The position numbers and the translations under genes were made by a program. DNA of 64,000 nucleotides from Desulfoluna limicola (GTDB lineage Bacteria; Desulfobacterota; Desulfobacteria; Desulfobacterales; Desulfolunaceae). Numbering within the stretch: position 1 is the first letter of the stretch; each line of letters opens with the position of its first letter. The stretch covers positions 1,612,001-1,676,000 of the forward strand of contig NZ_AP024488.1 of NCBI RefSeq assembly GCF_021654575.1, written 5' to 3'. The notes beneath the pieces are model-generated. The model was not told where the DNA came from and searched no databases. It was given only the letters and a program-made list of their open reading frames with translations. Below are positions 16,208 to 25,539 of this stretch, in pieces.

Positions 16208-17515
16208 TTAGTCCCTGGCCGCTGGAGACGATAAATTCAGGCTTTTCGCAGAACGGATCAGCTCCAGGACCACCGCGCACAAAATGGATGGGAGAATCCA
16301 GGCAAACCCGGAGTCGGAAAAGGGGAGCCGGGCGACCAGGGTTCCTGCGGCACCGGTGCCTATCTTGAGAAAGGCGAGGGCGTCGAAAACGCTCACCACA
16401 AGGGTACCGGCCACAGCCCCTTTGAACGCGGGGGATCCGAGTTTGTCTCCCAGCAGGGTCAGCACGATGAGAACGATGACAATGGGGTAGGCGATGATAA
16501 GAAGAGGAACAGAAAACGACACGATCTTTTCGATGCCGGATACCGAGATGAGTGTACTGAAGATCGTCGTCACAATCACGACGGGCTCATACCCCAGTTT
16601 GCCGTGGGTGAGTTTCTCAAACCAGGTCCCCACCACAGCGGTGAGGCCGATTGCGGTGGTCAGGCAGGCTGCCGAGACGGCGAGGCACATGGCTGTCTGA
16701 CCCGCTGCACCAAAGATGGTGTTGGTGATGGAGACAATAAGGTCAGCCTTGGTGATCCCGGTGTCGAACATCCCGCTTGCCGTGGCCCCCAGAAAAAGAA
16801 GGCCGCCGTACACGAGCATCAGGCCCGTTCCTGCGATGAGGCCCGCCTTGCAGGTGAGCTTTATCTGGTCCTCCATGGTTTTGTAGCCTTTGGCCACAAG
16901 GGAGGAGAGAATCAGGCCGGCAAAGAGAATGGAGGCCAGGGCGTCCATGGTCTGGTACCCTTCGATGAACCCGCGGGCCAGGGGCTGTGCGAGGCCCTTG
17001 TCGACGGGGTGGCCCATGGGGTTTACAACGCCCTTGATGATGATCATGCCGATGATAAGAAGCAGGGCCGGGGTGAGGTACTTTCCGATCTTGTCCACGA
17101 TGGTCGAGGGCTTCAGGACGAAGAAGAGGGTGACAACAAAAAAGAGGATGGACGCGGTGAGCGGTGCCACGCCGGGAAAGAGGGGCTTGATGCCGATCTC
17201 AAAGACCGTCGCTCCGGTGCGGGGGATGGCAAGGAGGGGACCGATGGCAAGGACGATCCCGGTACCCATGACCTTGGCAAAGAGCGGACTCACCCTGCCG
17301 GCAAAGTGATCAAGGGACCCTTCGGCCTTTGCAAGGGCCGCAACGCCCAGAATGGGCAACCCCACTCCTGTGATAAAAAAACCCAGCATGCAGAGAAACC
17401 AGGCATTTCCGGAAAGAAACCCCAGGGCCGGGGGGAAGATCAGGTTTCCTGCACCAAAAAACATGGCAAACAGGGCTGCCCCTGCAACGATAATATCTTT
17501 ACGCTCTTTATTCAC
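16208..17515 (-). CDS. brnQ: branched-chain amino acid transport system II carrier protein
   Basis: This 435-residue sodium-coupled LIVCS-family carrier has about 12 helices. The first is marked by VAGAALFAMFFGAGNLIFPPALG, the family signature, with AIGPLLAIPRTGATVFEIG later. It should import leucine, isoleucine or valine at the inner membrane. The start is GTG at 17515: a GGAGGG box lies 7 nt upstream and the homology begins with NKERKDII, whereas the 64 codons further upstream look non-coding. It stands alone between two repeat-filled gaps. Confidence 0.88.
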   Translation of the reverse strand: MNKERKDIIVAGAALFAMFFGAGNLIFPPALGFLSGNAWFLCMLGFFITGVGLPILGVAALAKAEGSLDHFAGRVSPLFAKVMGTGIVLAIGPLLAIPRTGATVFEIGIKPLFPGVAPLTASILFFVVTLFFVLKPSTIVDKIGKYLTPALLLIIGMIIIKGVVNPMGHPVDKGLAQPLARGFIEGYQTMDALASILFAGLILSSLVAKGYKTMEDQIKLTCKAGLIAGTGLMLVYGGLLFLGATASGMFDTGITKADLIVSITNTIFGAAGQTAMCLAVSAACLTTAIGLTAVVGTWFEKLTHGKLGYEPVVIVTTIFSTLISVSGIEKIVSFSVPLLIIAYPIVIVLIVLTLLGDKLGSPAFKGAVAGTLVVSVFDALAFLKIGTGAAGTLVARLPFSDSGFAWILPSILCAVVLELIRSAKSLNLSSPAARD

Positions 17516-17872
17516 CGGTGTTCCCTCCACCAACTCTGTCGTTACGGTACGTCTTACCGGGGATTTCTGTAGGGGTCCCCTGAGCCAGGACGCCGGGAAG
17601 GTAACATATTTTTTGCCACAATTACAGGAGTGTCCGGGGTGTGTTAAATAAGCTGTATTTTCAAGATCTAAGGTGTGGGCTTGCGGGCTGTGCAGGGCAA
17701 ATAACAATTATTGCCGGGTGTTTTTTTTTATCCATAAAATGGTAACGGTTAATATTTTCCGAATTTCAATCGAAATTGCCATCTTTATTTCGCGTATCGC
17801 AAAAAATAGACCCATTTTATCTTGAATGGTCTAATCTTAGGGGGTAGGCCCTCCTTTGAGTCCGCGCACAAA
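17516..17872. other. gap between brnQ and the NSS transporter gene
   Basis: The brnQ promoter should be here. The middle is AT-rich (about 17700-17820). I find no sigma-54 -24/-12 element, repeat copy or gene. Confidence 0.4.
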
Positions 17873-17900
17873 AAAAGCCCCCGGCGAGCCGGGGGCTTTT
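17873..17900 (-). terminator. rho-independent terminator of the NSS gene
   Basis: A perfect 13-bp stem (AAAAGCCCCCGGC / GCCGGGGGCTTTT) with a 2-nt loop lies 27 nt after the transporter stop on the minus strand. It is followed by TTTTTTT on that strand. Confidence 0.88.
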
Positions 17901-17926
17901 CGTTACATCACGCCTGGGGAGCTGTC

Positions 17927-19309
17927 TCAGCCGCCGAATTTTTCCATGTACCCCCCGATGAAAACCACCAGAATGATCACGGGCAGGATGTATTTGACAT
18001 AAAATTTGATCTTCTCGGGGTATCGGAGCCCCTCGCCTTCATTGGCTTCTTTGACAAAGTTGTCCCAACCCCAGCCCATTTTGTAGCTGCAGAACAGGGC
18101 AAAGACCAGGGATCCGATGGGCAGCAGGTTGTTGCCCACGATGAAATCTTCGAGGTCGATGATGCCGGTGCCCTGGCCCAGGGGCTGAATATCGCTCAAG
18201 ACGTTGAAGCCAAGGGCGCAGGGCAGGGAGAGGGCAAAAAGCATGCACCCGTTGATGAGGGAGGCTTTTTTCCTGCTCCATCCCCACTGCTCCATGGTAA
18301 ACGCCATGATGTTTTCGAAAACCGCGATAACGGTGGACATGGCGGCAAAGCTCAAGAAGAGGAAGAAGAGAGATCCCCAGATACGGCCTCCGCCCATGGA
18401 GTTGAAGATATTGGGCAGGGTCACAAAGATCAGGCCGGGGCCGGCACCGGCGTCCACGTTGAACGCGAAGCAGGCGGGAAAAATGATCAGGCCCGAGAGG
18501 ATGGCCACGAAGGTGTCCAGCCCGATAATGTTGAGGGATTCACCGGTCAGGGAGCGTTCCTTGCCGATGTAGCTGCCGAAGATGGCCATGCTGCCGATAC
18601 CCAAGCTCAAGGTAAAGAACGCCTGGCCCATGGCTGCATAGATGGTCTCCCAGACGCCGGTCTCCATGAGACGTCCGAGGTCGGGCATGAGGTAGAAGGA
18701 GAGCCCGGCAGAGGCCCCCGGCAGGGTGACGGATTTGATTACCAGGGCGATGAGGATAATGAAAAGGGAGGACATCATCCACTTGGTGACCTTCTCGACC
18801 CCCTTCTGCAGACCAAGGGAGCAGGTGAAAAAGCCCAGGAAAACGGTGAGGCCCATCCAGAATATCAGGGTTCCTGGGCTTGCAAGAAGACCCCCGAAGA
18901 ATCCGCCCACCTCATCGGGAGTAAGGCCCGCCAGACCACCGGTTAAGGTGTGGTAGAAGTACGCCAGCATCCATCCGGCCACCGTGGTGTAAAACATCAT
19001 GAGAAGGAGGTTGCCGAGCATGGCAAAGTAGCCGTAAAGATGCCACTTGCTCCCTTCGGGCTGCAACTTCTTCAAAGCGCCGGCAATGTTTTTCTGGGCG
19101 GCGCGGCCGATGGAAAACTCCATCACCATAATCGGCAGGCCTAAAATAAAGAGGAAAAGGAGGTAGATCATGACAAAAGCTGCACCTCCGTACTGCCCCG
19201 TAATGAAGGGGAAACGCCATACGTTCCCTAAGCCAATGGCGCAACCTGCGGAAATAAAAAGGAAGCCCAACCGGCTTCCAAGCTGTTCTCTTTGATTGAC
19301 TGAACTCAC
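17927..19309 (-). CDS. sodium-dependent transporter, NSS/SNF family
   Basis: This 460-residue inner-membrane transporter of the LeuT/MhsT type has 11-12 helices. Helix 1 has GFLFISAGCAIGLGNVWRFP, which includes the unwound sodium- and substrate-binding GNVWRFP motif. GGAAFVMIYLLFLFILGLP and a later FFTLSLGIGSM also match the family. The substrate is probably an amino acid or amine and is not decidable here. Its neighbour brnQ is also an amino-acid carrier, but each has its own control region. A strong terminator follows. Confidence 0.9.
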   Translation of the reverse strand: MSSVNQREQLGSRLGFLFISAGCAIGLGNVWRFPFITGQYGGAAFVMIYLLFLFILGLPIMVMEFSIGRAAQKNIAGALKKLQPEGSKWHLYGYFAMLGNLLLMMFYTTVAGWMLAYFYHTLTGGLAGLTPDEVGGFFGGLLASPGTLIFWMGLTVFLGFFTCSLGLQKGVEKVTKWMMSSLFIILIALVIKSVTLPGASAGLSFYLMPDLGRLMETGVWETIYAAMGQAFFTLSLGIGSMAIFGSYIGKERSLTGESLNIIGLDTFVAILSGLIIFPACFAFNVDAGAGPGLIFVTLPNIFNSMGGGRIWGSLFFLFLSFAAMSTVIAVFENIMAFTMEQWGWSRKKASLINGCMLFALSLPCALGFNVLSDIQPLGQGTGIIDLEDFIVGNNLLPIGSLVFALFCSYKMGWGWDNFVKEANEGEGLRYPEKIKFYVKYILPVIILVVFIGGYMEKFGG

Positions 19310-19752
19310 AAAACGCTCCTTCTTAGTCTTGTCTTTCGGTATTTGGAAATCCCTTGCGTCATCTTTCGTCCGGCATTTTTAACGCAGATGGAAGAGAGCT
19401 TTTCATGGAAGCATTATGTTTTCATGAAAATTGAGCTGGTTCTGCTTTGGATATTTCAAAAAATGCATCGGATTCTGCTTATAGTAACGCAGGTGGGGTT
19501 TTTAATCCAGCTTTACAAACGATATCCATGAATTGTCACACCCGTTGGCACTCGTGGCATCACACCGGGGTAAAGACGAGTTCACTATGGGGGTGCATTG
19601 GCTTTTTGCGGTGATTTTAAGGGCTTTTCGTTGGTGGTTTAATGTATCAACAATATACAGTTTGATGGTTTTATTGTATTAACATTGTTTAACGGTTTTT
19701 CCCTGATAAGCGTCATTTTCCACGCAATAACAGAACAATGAGGTGGCGGTGC
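19310..19752. other. divergent intergenic region, 19.3-19.75 kb
   Basis: This 443-bp AT-rich gap lies between the NSS gene (minus) and the beta-propeller gene (plus) and should hold both promoters. A near-repeat of TGTATCAACAATATACA and TTGTATTAACATTG lies at about 19643-19690. I see no gene or repeat-family copy. Confidence 0.4.
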
Positions 19753-21132
19753 ATGCATATTTTACTTCTTCTGGGGTTCGTCGCGCAGGTTTATTTCATC
19801 AATCATGCCGTCAAAACGGCAAAACCCCGCTACTGGGTCGTGGCGCTTCTCATTCCCCTGGCCGGGTGCCTTGTCTATTTTTTAACGGAGTACCTGCCGG
19901 AGATTCAGCAGGTTCCCGAAAAAGATCAACAGGACAGATTCGGGGCCCCTTCATCGATCCCCAGTGAGATATCCGTGGGATACATCTCCCGGGGAAAACT
20001 ATTCCATCAGTCGGGCAAGGAGCACCCAAACCAGATCCACAGTCCCTTCGGCCAGAAGATGATCGATCAGGCCGTGAGGGTCAACCAAAGCAATGACTGG
20101 AAAACAAAGGGCAGCGGGTCGCCATTTAAAGGCGGTGTGCTGTGGGGTGTAGATAACGCAAACGCCGATGCGATTCGCGTCAACATCACCAGCGTCACAA
20201 AAGGCAGGGAGGAGGGGAGTCTCTTCTATATTCTTGAGTCAGAAACCACAAGCGGGCTTTTTTTGTATGATCGGTCAACCCGTGAAGAGAAGCGCCTTTT
20301 TCATAAAAATCATTTTGAAGCAAAGGACCTCAATCAGAACCCCGAGACAGGGGAGTTCCTCTGTTCCCAGAGTTTTACCGACGGTACCTCGAATATTGTC
20401 GTGATGAATGAGGACGGTCGGGAGATGCGCACCCTGACAGACGGTGACTCCGTGGACGAAGCGCCGGCATGGATTCCCGGAAGCGAGAGACGTCTTCTCT
20501 TTCAATCCACAGGCATTGCCCGTAACTCCCAAGGGCATGCCGTGGGAAGAGGGGCTGCATCCATTCAAGCACTGGACCTGGACAACGGCAACCTGACCGG
20601 AGTCCTTGAAGACACCCGTTTCGACTACCTCTACCCACGCATCGGCACCGATGGATTTCTTTATTTCATCCGCCGTCCTTATCAACAAAAGCCGGGCGTA
20701 AGCGGGCTTACTGTGCTGTTTGATTTTCTCTTGCTTCCCTTCAGGCTGCTTCGCGCCATCTTCCACTACCTCAACTTTTTCTCCCTGGTCTACTCACAAA
20801 AACCGCTGACCTCCGCATCCGGCCCCAAAGTTGAGGGGGATGATTTCAAAACACTGCTGCTCAGGGGAAAAGTGATCGATGCGGAAAAAGCCCTTAGAAG
20901 AGGGGCAAAAATCATGGGCGTGCCCTCCCTGGTGCCGGCCTCCTGGGAGTTGGTGAGGAAAAGCACGGACGGCAGGGAAGAGGTCGTGGCAAGGCACGTG
21001 GCCGCCTTTGATGTCGGAACAGATGGCGAGCTGATCTATTCCAACGGATGCGGGATTTTTAACTTGGACGCCCGAGGGCGATCCACCCTCATGGCCAGGG
21101 ACAACATCATTGAAGAGGTGCGATGGATGTGA
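19753..21132 (+). CDS. membrane-anchored WD40/TolB-like beta-propeller protein
   Basis: This 459-residue protein has two short N-terminal hydrophobic stretches (about 1-17 and 29-50, the latter VVALLIPLAGCLVYFLTEYLP). A soluble part follows with repeated TolB-type blades, such as LTDGDSVDEAPAWIPGSERRLLFQS and LYPRIGTDGFLYFI. A hydrophobic piece near residue 330 (LTVLFDFLLLPFRLLRAIFHY) could be a further membrane helix. The start at 19753 follows GAGG. The role is unknown; such propellers usually bind partners. It is single, with a repeat 29 nt after the stop. Confidence 0.65.
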   Translation: MHILLLLGFVAQVYFINHAVKTAKPRYWVVALLIPLAGCLVYFLTEYLPEIQQVPEKDQQDRFGAPSSIPSEISVGYISRGKLFHQSGKEHPNQIHSPFGQKMIDQAVRVNQSNDWKTKGSGSPFKGGVLWGVDNANADAIRVNITSVTKGREEGSLFYILESETTSGLFLYDRSTREEKRLFHKNHFEAKDLNQNPETGEFLCSQSFTDGTSNIVVMNEDGREMRTLTDGDSVDEAPAWIPGSERRLLFQSTGIARNSQGHAVGRGAASIQALDLDNGNLTGVLEDTRFDYLYPRIGTDGFLYFIRRPYQQKPGVSGLTVLFDFLLLPFRLLRAIFHYLNFFSLVYSQKPLTSASGPKVEGDDFKTLLLRGKVIDAEKALRRGAKIMGVPSLVPASWELVRKSTDGREEVVARHVAAFDVGTDGELIYSNGCGIFNLDARGRSTLMARDNIIEEVRWM

Positions 21133-21161
21133 TGCCTCATTCAGGACAGAAGGGAAGAGCT

Positions 21162-21263
21162 GCCTCCGGCGGCCAGGGGATGATCCCCTGGACCCCAGCT
21201 TTGCGAATGCTCCCGGCCCTCGTTCCTCAGGCCGATCGCATTCGCTGATGGGCAGAGCCCGTG
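21162..21263 (+). repeat. interspersed repeat, type II unit
   Basis: GCCTCCGGCGG is followed by the type II hairpin CAGGGG-ATGAT-CCCCTG. The central hairpin GCGAATG/CATTCGC spans 21203-21245 around CCCTCGTTCCTCAGG, and a GGGC/GCCC mini-hairpin follows. It begins 29 nt after the stop. A separate hairpin, GTAGCCCGAAG / CTTCGGGGTTAC, lies at about 21285-21319. Confidence 0.78.
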
Positions 21264-21440
21264 ACCAGCCCCAACCGTCTTCGTGTAGCCCGAAGGGTGC
21301 TTAGCGTTCTTCGGGGTTACTCAACAAATGATTCTTGAATACGCCCTGTCTTTGACTGGAATAACTTCAATGACGAGGTGATCCACCTCCCTCGGAAGCA
21401 TTCGAGAAGCTGTCCTTAGAAAAATAGCCAAAACCTTCCT

Positions 21441-21538
21441 ATCAACCTTTTCAAACGTTTCGCCCCGGGTATAAAGCTTCGTTGGAAACCCACGGGCGAA
21501 CTTGGGGTGCAGGGGCTCAGCCCCTGCCCGCCGGAGGC
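21441..21538 (-). repeat. interspersed repeat after the sigma-54 activator gene
   Basis: On the minus strand, starting 19 nt after the stop: GCCTCCGGCGG, the type II hairpin GCAGGGGCT-GAG-CCCCTGC, CCCAAG, then a decayed CAAACGTTTGAAAAGG arm. Confidence 0.68.
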
Positions 21539-21557
21539 TCTCCCTTAGTTTGGGCCA

Positions 21558-23441
21558 TCACATGTTGTACTGTTTCAATTTCCGATACAGGGTTGCCCGG
21601 GATATCCCCAGGATCTTGGCGCTTTGGGCCATGTTATGGTGGGTCGCCTCAAGGGTGTCCACAATCATTTTCCGGTTCATCTCTTCCAGGGTACCGGTCT
21701 GGGCGGCTTTATCAACAGGGGCTGTCGAAAGACTCAGGTGCTCTGTCCTCAGCTCCCTGCCTTCGCACAGGTGCAGTGCCCTCTGCATGCAGTTTTCCAG
21801 CTCCCTTACATTGCCAGGCCAGTGGTAGGCGCACAGGGTGTCGCACGCATCCTGCGTCAGTTTGGGCGGGGTTGCCGCGTTTTCCGACAGGAAAAGCTCG
21901 GCAAGGGACAGGATATCTGCACGGCCCCTCTCTTTCAACGGAGGGATGACAATGGGAAAAACGTTCAGGCGGTAGTAGAGGTCTTCGCGGAACCGGCCTT
22001 CCCGGATGGCCTGGAGCAGGTTCACATGGGTGCAGGCGATGATTCGGGTGTCGATCTTGACGGGTTTGTTGGCCCCGATGCGGTAGACCTCTCCGGTCTG
22101 AAGAACCCGCAGCAACTTCACCTGCATGTTATGGGGCATGTCGCCGATTTCATCGAGAAGAATGGTTCCCGTGTTGGCCAGCTCGAATTTTCCGGGTTTC
22201 CCTCCCTTGGAGGCACCGGTAAAGGTCCCCTCCACGTACCCGAAGAGCTCGCTTTCCAGGAGGTTGGCGGGAATGGCCCCGCAGTTGATGGGAATAAAGG
22301 CGTTCTGGCTGCGATCGCTCAGGTTGTGAATCGCCTGGGCGAACAGCTCTTTTCCCGTGCCTGTTTCTCCCTGCAGCAAAACGGTCGTGTCCGAGGAGGC
22401 GGATCGCTTGGCAAGGTTCAAGGCCTCCACAAAGGGCCCGCATGACCCCACCAGGCTGTCGAAGGTAAAGTGCGCGCGGGTTCCGGCGATGGTGTCGGCC
22501 AGCTTGTAGATCTCCTTAACCTCGGAAAACGTGATCAGAGCCCCCAGCCTTTCCCCATCAGGCGCCATGACCAGTTGAACGGTATAAATCAATGTAAGCG
22601 TCTGGTTCTTGACCTTTAATCGACTCTCCTTGTTGATCCAGGATTCGGGGCGAGCCTGGACATCATCCAGGTCGATTGCCAACCCTTTCAGGGCAGAGAT
22701 CGGCTGGCCAACCAGGTTTTTCACCTTCAGGATCTCTGTGCCCCTGCGGTTGACACGCCAGATATGCTTTTCACTGTTGATGATGATGAGCCCCATCCGC
22801 GAGGTGGCAATCACCTGGTCCAGAAACCGAACGTTTAAGGCCAGCTCCTGATTGCGTCGAAGCACGCGCAGTTGCTGTTCAACGGCCCTTGCGGCCGTGG
22901 TGACCATGTAGAGCGTATGGGGGTGGGCTTTTTCTGATGGGCCGGAGACGGCAATGACGCCGAGGAGTTTCTTGGCCTTCCCGAATACCGGCGCCGTGGA
23001 GCTGGTGAGTCCGTGGGCCTGTTGGCAGTAGTGCTCGTCACCGATGAGTTGGATTGGGCTTTTCAGTTTCAGCGCAAGGGCAATGGCCGTGGTGCCCACA
23101 TCTTTTTCCGTCCACCGGTAGCCGGGGATACAGTTCCTCCGGGCTGCGCTCTCAATCAGGTCGTTGCTCCCTTCGATATGAAGGATGTACCCGTCTGAAT
23201 CCGTTGCCGCGATGACAAACTCCGTGGGCGAAAGAAAGTTGTAGAACTCTTTGAACTGCGGCAGGAGCACGTCCAGAAGCTCCGAACTCTCCCGGCGCCT
23301 GGCCGCCAGCTCGGCAGGGGAGAGCAATGTCTGGTCGGTATTGCGCAGGATGGGATCGATCCCGCGTTCCTTTGAACGATTGAAGGATAATTCAATCTGT
23401 CGGTGCATCTCTTCAGCGCTGAGAATCTGTCCTGTTTTCAT
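21558..23441 (-). CDS. sigma-54-dependent activator, AcoR type
   Basis: This 627-residue transcription activator has a GAF-like sensor region (about 70-210), a PAS domain (about 215-330), a sigma-54 AAA+ domain with Walker A GETGTGKE, the loop GTFTGAS in place of GAFTGA, and Walker B TILLDEIGD. A Fis-type helix-turn-helix closes the protein (HNMAQSAKILGISRATLYRK). This is the layout of AcoR-like regulators that sense a small metabolite. It is divergent from the dehydrogenase operon at 24108, which has a good -24/-12 promoter, so it very probably controls that operon. Confidence 0.88.
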   Translation of the reverse strand: MKTGQILSAEEMHRQIELSFNRSKERGIDPILRNTDQTLLSPAELAARRRESSELLDVLLPQFKEFYNFLSPTEFVIAATDSDGYILHIEGSNDLIESAARRNCIPGYRWTEKDVGTTAIALALKLKSPIQLIGDEHYCQQAHGLTSSTAPVFGKAKKLLGVIAVSGPSEKAHPHTLYMVTTAARAVEQQLRVLRRNQELALNVRFLDQVIATSRMGLIIINSEKHIWRVNRRGTEILKVKNLVGQPISALKGLAIDLDDVQARPESWINKESRLKVKNQTLTLIYTVQLVMAPDGERLGALITFSEVKEIYKLADTIAGTRAHFTFDSLVGSCGPFVEALNLAKRSASSDTTVLLQGETGTGKELFAQAIHNLSDRSQNAFIPINCGAIPANLLESELFGYVEGTFTGASKGGKPGKFELANTGTILLDEIGDMPHNMQVKLLRVLQTGEVYRIGANKPVKIDTRIIACTHVNLLQAIREGRFREDLYYRLNVFPIVIPPLKERGRADILSLAELFLSENAATPPKLTQDACDTLCAYHWPGNVRELENCMQRALHLCEGRELRTEHLSLSTAPVDKAAQTGTLEEMNRKMIVDTLEATHHNMAQSAKILGISRATLYRKLKQYNM

Positions 23442-23496
23442 TGGCCCCCATGGATGATGCATTTGTAAGAAACGGCGCCTAAAGTTCCTTGAAACG

Positions 23497-23692
23497 GTAA
23501 CTGTTCAGTTACTGAAACGCTGCCTCCGGCGGCAGGGGTAGCGATGCCGTATTAGGTAAAATACCTTGAAAGCAGGGTGCGGATGCGTTTAGCCCCTCGT
23601 CCTCGGGTCGCATGACACCCGTTCTTAAAACGAATTCGTTCAAGGACAAGTTTAAGACCTGTTTGTTAAACCCTCTTTTTCAGATCAGGCAA
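23497..23692 (+). repeat. interspersed repeat, near full-length
   Basis: The GTAACTGTTCAG end is followed by GCCTCCGGCGGCAGGGG, a disturbed type I/II region, the central hairpin GCGGATGCG...CGCATGACACCCG around CCCTCGTCCTCGGG, and the CCTGTTTGTTAAACC arm near 23655. The right terminal end is decayed. Confidence 0.68.
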
Positions 23693-23746
23693 CATCGAGC
23701 AGATTCGTTGCGCTGGTTGACGGGTGGAAAACGCGAATCTCATTTT

Positions 23747-23756
23747 GACACATGTC
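23747..23756. promoter_or_regulatory. candidate activator binding palindrome
   Basis: GACA-CA-TGTC lies inside TTTTGACACATGTCGCA, about 220 bp upstream of the sigma-54 promoter at 23977. The position fits an upstream activator site for the AcoR-like protein, but a 10-bp palindrome is weak evidence alone. Confidence 0.35.
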
Positions 23757-23976
23757 GCATTATGATTCAAATCTTAAATAATGCCTTGAGAAACAACGCC
23801 ATTTGAACCCAGAGCCCCTTTGGTAGTCTCAAAATGATACAGTATGGCGCGCTGAATAATCAGACGTCAGGGCATAGACACGGTTGCCGGGAATAATGAT
23901 TTTCACCTCGCTCGCCTCCTATTTTCAATAGATTACTGCGGTTATCCCTCTCGGGTGAGTAGATAAGTTCCCTCTT

Positions 23977-23992
23977 TGGTACAACACTTGCT
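23977..23992 (+). promoter_or_regulatory. sigma-54 promoter of the dehydrogenase operon
   Basis: TGGTAC, 5 nt, TTGCT matches the -24/-12 consensus (TGGYAC-N5-TTGCW) with exact spacing. It lies 116 bp upstream of the TTG start at 24108, on the same strand, next to a divergent sigma-54 activator gene. Confidence 0.75.
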
Positions 23993-24107
23993 TTTCACTA
24001 CCACATCAATCTGATTCACATAACGAAGGGTGCATAATCTATGAAGACGACCGTCTCACATTTATTTCATCGTGTTATCGCCTTGCCGTTTGATAAGGAG
24101 GACTCTT

Positions 24108-25229
24108 TTGAAATCCGTTGATATTCTCGTTATTGGAGGCGGCCTGTCCGGATCTGCCACGGCACTGGGTCTTGTGCGCCAGGGGGCGGGAAAGGTTGTG
24201 CTGCTTGACGAGCAGCTTCCCAGCCAGCGGCTGTCACGGGGCAACTTCGGGCTCACCTGGTTTATGTGCAAGGGGGCCGGCAATCCGGGGTATGCAAAGT
24301 GGTGCCGCATGGCCGCCATGCAGTGGCCTGACTTTGCCGCAGAGCTGGAAGAGGAGTCCGGCTACAATGTGGAGCTCGAATGGACCGGTGGTGCTGTCCA
24401 TGCCTTTGGCGACGAACAGCTTCAAGGGTATGCGGAATCCGTTTCGGCACTTAAAGCCGTCTGTGGCGAAGCCGGGATCGACTATCCTGTCCGCATCCTG
24501 TCTCGTGATGAGTTTTCCGATATCGTCCCTGACATGGTTCTGGGCGATGAGGTCTCCGGTGCCATGTACACAGAAGAGCAGGGCCACGTGAACCCCCTTA
24601 AGCTGCTGGCGGCCATGCGCTGCCTGTTCCAGAAAAAGGGAGGTGAGTACCATGGCTCGCAAAGTGCTCACGCCATCTTGCCCCAGAAAGACGGAACCTA
24701 TGTGGTAAAAACAAGCCAAGGGGACTACCAGTGCCAGAAGGTGGTGATCGCGGCGGGTCACGGGTCATCCCGTCTGCTGGCCCCTTTGGGGGAAAAGCTG
24801 CACATCTACCCCCAGCGCGGGCAGCTGATGGTCACGGAACGGCACGAGCGGCTGCTTACGGTCCCGCTGTTAAGCGTGCGCCAGACCCCCGACGGCACCT
24901 TTATGATCGGCCTCTCTTCCGAAGACACAGCCCTTGACACACAGGTCACCCCCGAAGCCATGCAATCCCAGGCGGAAAACGCCATCCGCCTTTTCCCCAT
25001 GCTGGGCAAGCTGAACTGGGTTCGGGCCTGGGGGGCAATCCGGGTGATGACTCCCGACGGCGCTCCCATCTACACCAGGGTCAAGGGCCACGACAACATC
25101 ACCGTGCTTGCCCTGCACAGCGCGGTCTCCCTTGCACCCCTTCAGTCAAGGGCCATCGCCCCCTGGATTCTGGGGGACGGTGACGATGAACTCATCTCTC
25201 AATTCAGCAACGGACGCTTCCATGTTTAA
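24108..25229 (+). CDS. FAD-dependent amino/imino-acid dehydrogenase subunit (DAO family)
   Basis: This 373-residue flavoprotein has an N-terminal FAD-binding Rossmann motif (DILVIGGGLSGSATALGL) and a DAO fold with VVIAAGHGSSRLLAPLG and a C-terminal GAIRVMTPDGAPIY. It resembles the HcnC / opine-oxidase B / D-hydroxyproline dehydrogenase beta-type subunit, which oxidises the C-N bond of an amino or imino acid. The start is TTG at 24108: AAGGAGG sits 6 nt upstream, while the earlier in-frame GTG has nothing. The stop overlaps the next gene by 8 bp. The substrate is undecided. Confidence 0.82.
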   Translation: MKSVDILVIGGGLSGSATALGLVRQGAGKVVLLDEQLPSQRLSRGNFGLTWFMCKGAGNPGYAKWCRMAAMQWPDFAAELEEESGYNVELEWTGGAVHAFGDEQLQGYAESVSALKAVCGEAGIDYPVRILSRDEFSDIVPDMVLGDEVSGAMYTEEQGHVNPLKLLAAMRCLFQKKGGEYHGSQSAHAILPQKDGTYVVKTSQGDYQCQKVVIAAGHGSSRLLAPLGEKLHIYPQRGQLMVTERHERLLTVPLLSVRQTPDGTFMIGLSSEDTALDTQVTPEAMQSQAENAIRLFPMLGKLNWVRAWGAIRVMTPDGAPIYTRVKGHDNITVLALHSAVSLAPLQSRAIAPWILGDGDDELISQFSNGRFHV

Positions 25230-25539
25230 AGACGATAAAAAAAATATGCGCGCCACAGTCTCGGTTGTCCTTGATGGCCGTTCCGTCTCTCTTCCCGAGG
25301 GAATGAGTGTTGCAGCCGGCCTGTTAGGGATTGGTGAAATCATTTCCCGCATCTCCCCATCTTCCCACAAGCCCTGCTCCCCGCATTGCCTGATGGGGGT
25401 CTGTTACGAATGCCTCATGGAGATCGACGGTGTCAAGCGCCAGGCATGCATGACCGACGTCAGGGAAGGGATGGTGATCAATCGTCATCTGCTCGAAACA
25501 GATGAACCAAAGGAGGAAACGCATGAGTCGTCACTATGA
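25222..25539 (+). CDS. [2Fe-2S] subunit of the dehydrogenase (HcnA-like)
   Basis: This 105-residue small ferredoxin-fold protein has the cluster pattern PHCLMGVCYECLMEIDG followed by RQACM, which gives four cysteine ligands. It matches the small subunits encoded with HcnB/HcnC-type and D-hydroxyproline dehydrogenase flavoproteins and should carry electrons between the two flavin subunits. The start at 25222 overlaps the upstream stop, and the gene overlaps the following one by 17 bp. Other in-frame starts at 25186 and 25246 cannot be excluded. Confidence 0.8.
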   Translation: MFKDDKKNMRATVSVVLDGRSVSLPEGMSVAAGLLGIGEIISRISPSSHKPCSPHCLMGVCYECLMEIDGVKRQACMTDVREGMVINRHLLETDEPKEETHESSL